A DNA stretch of 9,185 bases, taken from positions 1-9,185 of the forward strand of contig JAGGUU010000138.1 in assembly GCA_021158305.1 (NCBI GenBank). The letters run 5' to 3'. This DNA comes from Candidatus Bathyarchaeota archaeon. Its GTDB lineage: Archaea > Thermoproteota > Bathyarchaeia > Bathyarchaeales > DTEX01. The notes beneath the pieces were generated by a model that saw only the letters and a list, made by a program, of their open reading frames with translations, was not told the DNA's origin and did not search any database. The first letter of the stretch is position 1, and each line of letters begins with the position of its first letter. Below are positions 6,245 through 9,185 of this stretch, piece by piece. The position numbers and the translations under genes were made by a program.

Positions 6245-7144
6245 TTACAGCGGTAAATCGTCCCTCCTAGGAAGTCCATTTCTAGCTCCCATCTTCATTA
6301 AGGTTCTGGAGGCAACAAAGTTTCCGAGGATGCCGCATTCTCTGAGCGTCATATTTTTTATCAGTCCATAGATGAAACCAGCGCAAAAGGCGTCTCCAGC
6401 GCCTGTTGAATCAACAACCTTCACTTTAAACGGCTCGATCATATGTTGCTCTTTGCCATCCGTCACGTAGCATCCACGGGAGCCAAGCTTGACGGCGACT
6501 ATTTTTACACCCTCCTTCAATAGAATCTGAGAGCCTTCAATATAGTTCTTTCCAGTTAGAATTCTGATTTCATGCTCATTTGGAAAAAACACAAGACACT
6601 TTTTGATCATAGGCTTTAGCTCTGAGAGTCCTTTGCGGGCATATATCATTCCCGGATCGATTGTAACCGGTATGTCTGGCAACGCCCTAACGACTTCTTT
6701 CTGAACCTTAAATGAGGCTTCACTGACAAAGGAGGATAGATGTAACAGATCCGCTTGTGAGGCATAGTCTAGATCGATCTCTTGCAGGCTTAATGAATCG
6801 TTTACTCCCGGATCCACGTAGAGGGCTCGTTCGCCTGCCTTGTCCACGAATCCTATAACGACTCCGCTTCGTCCATGCGGAGCGACAACTATGCCATCAG
6901 TATTTACGCCCTCTTCAATGAAGGATCTTATCAGCATCTCGCCTTCCCTGTCCCTCGCGACCTTTCCGATGAAACCAGTCTTCACACCTAGCCTTGCTAG
7001 TCCCACGGCAGTGTTTGCAGCTGATCCTCCAGGAGCCTCCTTAAAGTCTAGGATCTCGCTCTCCTCATCGGCGGATGCTATCCTATCCACCTTGTAGAGC
7101 TTATCAACATTTAAGGCCCCAAAACAAATAACATCGAGCTTCAA
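6245..7144 (-). CDS. PfkB (ribokinase) family carbohydrate or nucleoside kinase
   Basis: A 299-residue cytoplasmic kinase of the PfkB/ribokinase family. It shows signature 1 around PGGSAANTAVGLARLG (38-53), the NxxE magnesium motif as NEHE (189-192), and signature 2 DSTGAGDAFCAGF (245-257), with the anion hole GAG and catalytic base D251. FDxG-like segments and the overall layout resemble archaeal nucleoside/ribokinase-like members, but specificity in this family cannot be read reliably. Ribose, fructose phosphate, nucleoside and ribosyl-cofactor substrates are all possible. The start is TTG, overlapping the ftr TGA in a 4-nt TTGA, with GAGGGAG (7159-7153) 8 nt before it. This tight overlap implies translational coupling to ftr and hints at a role near C1 or methanopterin metabolism, which is inference only. 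Confidence 0.92.
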   Translation of the reverse strand: MKLDVICFGALNVDKLYKVDRIASADEESEILDFKEAPGGSAANTAVGLARLGVKTGFIGKVARDREGEMLIRSFIEEGVNTDGIVVAPHGRSGVVIGFVDKAGERALYVDPGVNDSLSLQEIDLDYASQADLLHLSSFVSEASFKVQKEVVRALPDIPVTIDPGMIYARKGLSELKPMIKKCLVFFPNEHEIRILTGKNYIEGSQILLKEGVKIVAVKLGSRGCYVTDGKEQHMIEPFKVKVVDSTGAGDAFCAGFIYGLIKNMTLRECGILGNFVASRTLMKMGARNGLPRRDDLPL

Positions 7145-8046
7145 GAGAGGAGCTCCCTCAAGTATATTTTGTAATCTCCAAGCTTTCCGCCGTAGTTTCC
7201 AGCGGATATCTTAACCACTCCGTCAACTTTAGATGCAGCTTCGATGCCAACCTTCATAGCCTCCTTGACAGATTCCAACGTTATGCCGTTTATCACTATT
7301 TCAGGAATATAGTTGACGCCTTCAGGAACCTTAGATTTGCTTTTAAGCCTCTTCCTCAAAGATGGACAGTATGGATGATTTGTGGTAGGCCCTATCTCCG
7401 GAAATTTTGTCTCAGCCTTCGATCCAGCTGAGCATATATCAAATGGTGTGACTACGCCTTCCACCTTATGTATCGCTTCTAGAGCTCTCTTTCCGGCTTC
7501 TATAACTGCTTCTTTTGTCCTGCACATATACCAGAAGTTTCCGCCAGTAACCCCACGTCCGTATCCAAGATAACGTTCTATCTTAAAATCCGGCACCATT
7601 ATGGGAACTATTATCATTTCGCGGCCGTAGAGATTCTCAATCCATTCGTATCCGTCTCCACAATGACCTATACGTTCCATCGCGTCAACTCTGCCTATAG
7701 GATTCGGGCACATATCGAAGACCGCTGTGAACGGTTTTACAAGTATATCTTGCCTTATTCGATAAGAAAACTCCTTATAGAATTTGCGGATAACTTTATT
7801 TAGAGACTTATCCTTTTCGAGGGCAGTCCAGAATTGAAGGATCACCCCTAAACGTCCATCAGGAGTTTCATCTTTTCTGAGATATCTCTCTATTCCTCCC
7901 TCGATTCTACCGATCACTATGGAGGGAGTTGCAGTCGCGTCCTCCGCGGCTTTTTTAAGCGTTTCCTCATCATCAGCTGTGACTAAAACTCTGAAATATA
8001 GTCCTTCAAAGGCTTCAGCGTAAGTGTCCTCAATCTCCACACTCAT
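7141..8046 (-). CDS. ftr: Formylmethanofuran--tetrahydromethanopterin N-formyltransferase
   Basis: A 301-residue cytoplasmic enzyme that transfers the formyl group from formylmethanofuran to N5 of tetrahydromethanopterin, the second step of CO2 reduction (or the reverse in oxidation) in the archaeal Wood-Ljungdahl and methanogenesis pathways. It aligns by eye across the family: IEDTYAEAFEGLYFRVLVTA at 5-24, ATPSIVIGRIEGGIERYL (39-56), ETPDGRLG (60-67), QFW (71-73), GHCGDGYEW (127-135) and GREMIIVPIMVPDF (141-154). The length matches the usual 297 or so. The ATG start has a weak GAGGA (8063-8059) 12 nt upstream. It heads the - strand cluster and overlaps the following PfkB kinase. No other C1-pathway gene (fwd, mch, mtd, mer) is in the window, so the pathway genes must be scattered. 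Presence in methylotrophic bacteria is known, but the neighbours here are archaeal. Confidence 0.97.
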   Translation of the reverse strand: MSVEIEDTYAEAFEGLYFRVLVTADDEETLKKAAEDATATPSIVIGRIEGGIERYLRKDETPDGRLGVILQFWTALEKDKSLNKVIRKFYKEFSYRIRQDILVKPFTAVFDMCPNPIGRVDAMERIGHCGDGYEWIENLYGREMIIVPIMVPDFKIERYLGYGRGVTGGNFWYMCRTKEAVIEAGKRALEAIHKVEGVVTPFDICSAGSKAETKFPEIGPTTNHPYCPSLRKRLKSKSKVPEGVNYIPEIVINGITLESVKEAMKVGIEAASKVDGVVKISAGNYGGKLGDYKIYLRELLS

Positions 8047-8107
8047 TTTAAGTCTCGTTCCTCATCAACGTTTCGTTACTAAAGGATATACGCAGAAAAT
8101 GTAATTA

Positions 8108-8150
8108 ATCTTTATACTCTCCACAGTCTAGACAAGGCTTATAAATACTC
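8108..8150. promoter_or_regulatory. Divergent promoter region (ftr leftward, propeller gene rightward)
   Basis: Rightward: CTTATAAATA (8138-8147) is a near-ideal archaeal TATA box, placing the start near 8165-8172. Leftward: the - strand reads AGTATAAAG (complement of 8110-8118), which would start ftr near 8087 with a leader of about 40 nt. The boxes lie about 20 bp apart with a perfect 8-bp palindrome, GTCTAGAC (8126-8133), between them. A factor bound there could affect both genes. The 144-bp gap contains nothing else I can identify. Confidence 0.5.
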
Positions 8151-8179
8151 ATGGACATGCAGAGATTAGTTAACCCTCC

Positions 8180-8193
8180 GAGGTGTCTTTTTG
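8180..8193 (+). promoter_or_regulatory. Shine-Dalgarno fixing a TTG start
   Basis: GAGGTG (8180-8185) stands 5 nt before the TTG at 8191. It matches the archaeal 16S anti-Shine-Dalgarno well and decides for the TTG start, which also puts a membrane anchor at the very N-terminus of the product. Confidence 0.75.
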
Positions 8194-9012
8194 GCTCAGA
8201 ATCGAAAAATAATACTATTAATTGTAGTAGCGTGTCTGATTGTTGGAGCGTGGCTTGCCTACTCCACGTTCTACGCTGGCTTAGAGAAGCCACGTCCTCC
8301 AAGCGCTACTAGGTGGCATGAGACCTCGAGGCAACCGATAAGTCGTTTATGGGGACAGGGCATAGCGTTTGATGGCGTTTACTGGTATTTCTCTGGGAGA
8401 CAGTATCTCTGTAAGACATATTTAAACTACAGTGTAATCATTGAGAATCGCAATCCTATCCCTCAAGAACTGAGAAAGCAAGGCTACGACCACATCGGAG
8501 ACATCGACTACTTTGAGGGCATCATTTATGCTCCGGTTGAGGACTACAGGTACAGAAATGGAACTTTTGTGTTGTATTTCGCTGAGAATCTCACATACAC
8601 TGGAAAATATATGAAGACTGGTCAGTCGCATATGCCATGGTGCGCCATCGACCCGGAAACTCGGCTTATCTACTCTTCTGAATTCGATAATGTACGCAGC
8701 CTATATGTTTACGATTTAAAGAAAGATTTTAGGCGACTGAAAGATTTGCCTCTCAGCCAAACTCTTCATAGGGTTCAGGGAGGCGTCATACATGATGGCT
8801 TATTGTATCTCTCATGCGATGACTTTGGAGAGCACATATACATAGTCGATATTAAGACGGGTAAAGTTCTAGATAGCTTCGCGACAAATATTGGATGGGA
8901 AATGGAGGGTATAACGATCTATAAGTTTGAGAATGCTAGTTTAGGAATGCTACATTTCATCGATCATGGAAGAAACATATATCATTATTCATTTAAGGAA
9001 GCCGCTGGCTAG
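8191..9012 (+). CDS. Membrane-anchored extracytoplasmic beta-propeller-like protein
   Basis: 273 residues, family not recognised. A positively charged N-terminus (AQNRK) and one hydrophobic helix (about 7-28) look like a signal anchor or uncleaved signal peptide, so the rest should face outside. The body has about five repeating beta-rich units of about 40-45 residues: GQGIAFDGVYWYFSG (55-69), HIGDIDYFEGIIYAPVED (101-118), MPWCAIDPETRLIYSSEF (148-165), VQGGVIHDGLLYLSCDD (195-211) with IYIVDIKTGKVLDSF (216-230), and EMEGITIYKF (237-246). This fits part or all of a beta-propeller. Four N-glycosylation sequons (N79, N123, N133, N248) fit an archaeal surface protein. GDI, EMEGI and QGG motifs recall propellers with metal- or ligand-binding loops, but no enzyme activity can be assigned. 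TTG start with GAGGTG, own TATA box. It ends 21 bp before a convergent gene. Confidence 0.72.
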   Translation: MAQNRKIILLIVVACLIVGAWLAYSTFYAGLEKPRPPSATRWHETSRQPISRLWGQGIAFDGVYWYFSGRQYLCKTYLNYSVIIENRNPIPQELRKQGYDHIGDIDYFEGIIYAPVEDYRYRNGTFVLYFAENLTYTGKYMKTGQSHMPWCAIDPETRLIYSSEFDNVRSLYVYDLKKDFRRLKDLPLSQTLHRVQGGVIHDGLLYLSCDDFGEHIYIVDIKTGKVLDSFATNIGWEMEGITIYKFENASLGMLHFIDHGRNIYHYSFKEAAG

Positions 9013-9033
9013 ATACGCTACGCTTCTAATAGG

Positions 9034-9185
9034 TTAGATTATTGGGATGCTTACCAGAAGAAATGAGACCAGTGGTACAATTATGTTGTCATCTATCCAT
9101 TTATATTCGTAATGTTCAAGGATGCTTGCGACTATTGCTGCGAGCACACCCTTCAAACCCAATGTTAAGCCTATAGGCACACAGA
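9034..9185 (-). CDS. Phytol/dolichol kinase-like (CTP-dependent) membrane protein, C-terminal end
   Basis: A partial gene entering from the right edge. The last 49 residues and a TAA stop (complement of 9034-9036) are visible. The protein end reads PIGLTLGLKGVLAA, then IVASILEHYEYKWIDDNIIV, then PLVSFLLVSIPII. The pattern of a small-residue helix, a glutamate (ILE), then DDN followed by vPL and a closing hydrophobic helix is typical of the C-terminus of the SEC59/phytol kinase/dolichol kinase family of CTP-dependent polyprenol kinases and related cytidylyltransferases. These are polytopic membrane enzymes of isoprenoid lipid metabolism. In archaea they may act on dolichol or geranylgeraniol-type alcohols. 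The start and active site lie outside the window. It converges with the propeller gene, with 21 bp between stops. The call rests on a short stretch, so the substrate is left open. Confidence 0.65.
   Translation of the reverse strand, partial: CVPIGLTLGLKGVLAAIVASILEHYEYKWIDDNIIVPLVSFLLVSIPII

Noticed and set aside
6840..7573. + strand frames opposite the PfkB kinase and ftr (6840-7097, 7382-7573)
   Set aside because: Exact antisense of conserved motifs in both enzymes; composition typical of shadow frames.
8151..8190. ATG at 8151 as an alternative upstream start for the propeller gene
   Set aside because: It is in a different frame from the protein at 8191 and probably lies before the transcription start set by the TATA box at 8138-8147.
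8105..8631. - strand frames at 8105-8302 and 8422-8631
   Set aside because: The first runs across the divergent promoters and the propeller start; the second is antisense to the propeller gene. Neither has supporting signals.
1..9185. tRNA or rRNA genes, CRISPR repeats, insertion sequence ends, integrase or phage genes
   Set aside because: Intergenic gaps are all under about 145 bp and none shows a tRNA cloverleaf, a repeat-spacer pattern or transposase-like reading frames.

Overview
The window looks like a stretch of an archaeal chromosome, probably from a thermophilic TACK-type lineage that carries the tetrahydromethanopterin C1 (archaeal Wood-Ljungdahl or methanogenic) pathway. The evidence is an archaeal-type GAPDH and phosphoglycerate kinase, a formylmethanofuran:H4MPT formyltransferase (Ftr), BRE/TATA-like promoters, Shine-Dalgarno motifs in front of TTG and GTG starts, and frequent AGA/AGG/ATA codons. 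The exact lineage cannot be read from this sequence alone.

Layout. Positions 1-1538 (+) hold the 3' end of one ABC-transporter ATPase gene, directly abutted by a complete second one. Both are of the MalK/UgpC/PotA type, so this is probably the tail of an importer operon whose permease and binding-protein genes lie to the left. Positions 1669-2292 (+) hold a cysteine-rich V4R-domain protein, perhaps translated from a leaderless GTG. Positions 2405-3061 (+) hold a PhoU-like DUF47 protein behind a promoter that contains a perfect inverted repeat. Positions 3107-8046 (-) hold five co-oriented genes, transcribed in the order ftr, PfkB-family kinase (4-nt overlap with ftr), an unrecognised basic 202-aa protein, gap and pgk. 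Positions 8191-9012 (+) hold a membrane-anchored, probably extracytoplasmic beta-propeller-like protein, divergent from ftr. Positions 9034-9185 (-) hold the C-terminal end of a phytol/dolichol kinase-like membrane protein, cut by the window edge.

How the genes may work together. gap and pgk are consecutive steps of glycolysis/gluconeogenesis and form an obvious pair. Ftr moves the formyl group from methanofuran to H4MPT. Its translationally coupled PfkB kinase is the most suggestive link in the window, because its substrate cannot be read from sequence and its position points to a C1-cofactor, nucleoside or sugar role. The left (+) genes (transport, V4R sensor-like protein, PhoU-like regulator) are not obviously linked to each other and each seems to have its own promoter after the ABC operon.

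No tRNA, rRNA, CRISPR array, insertion sequence or phage gene was seen. No gene-free stretch exceeds about 145 bases. I did not find a clearly new multi-gene system. The best leads are the ftr-kinase coupling, the unrecognised 202-aa gene, the V4R cysteine cluster, the surface propeller protein and several palindromes at promoters.
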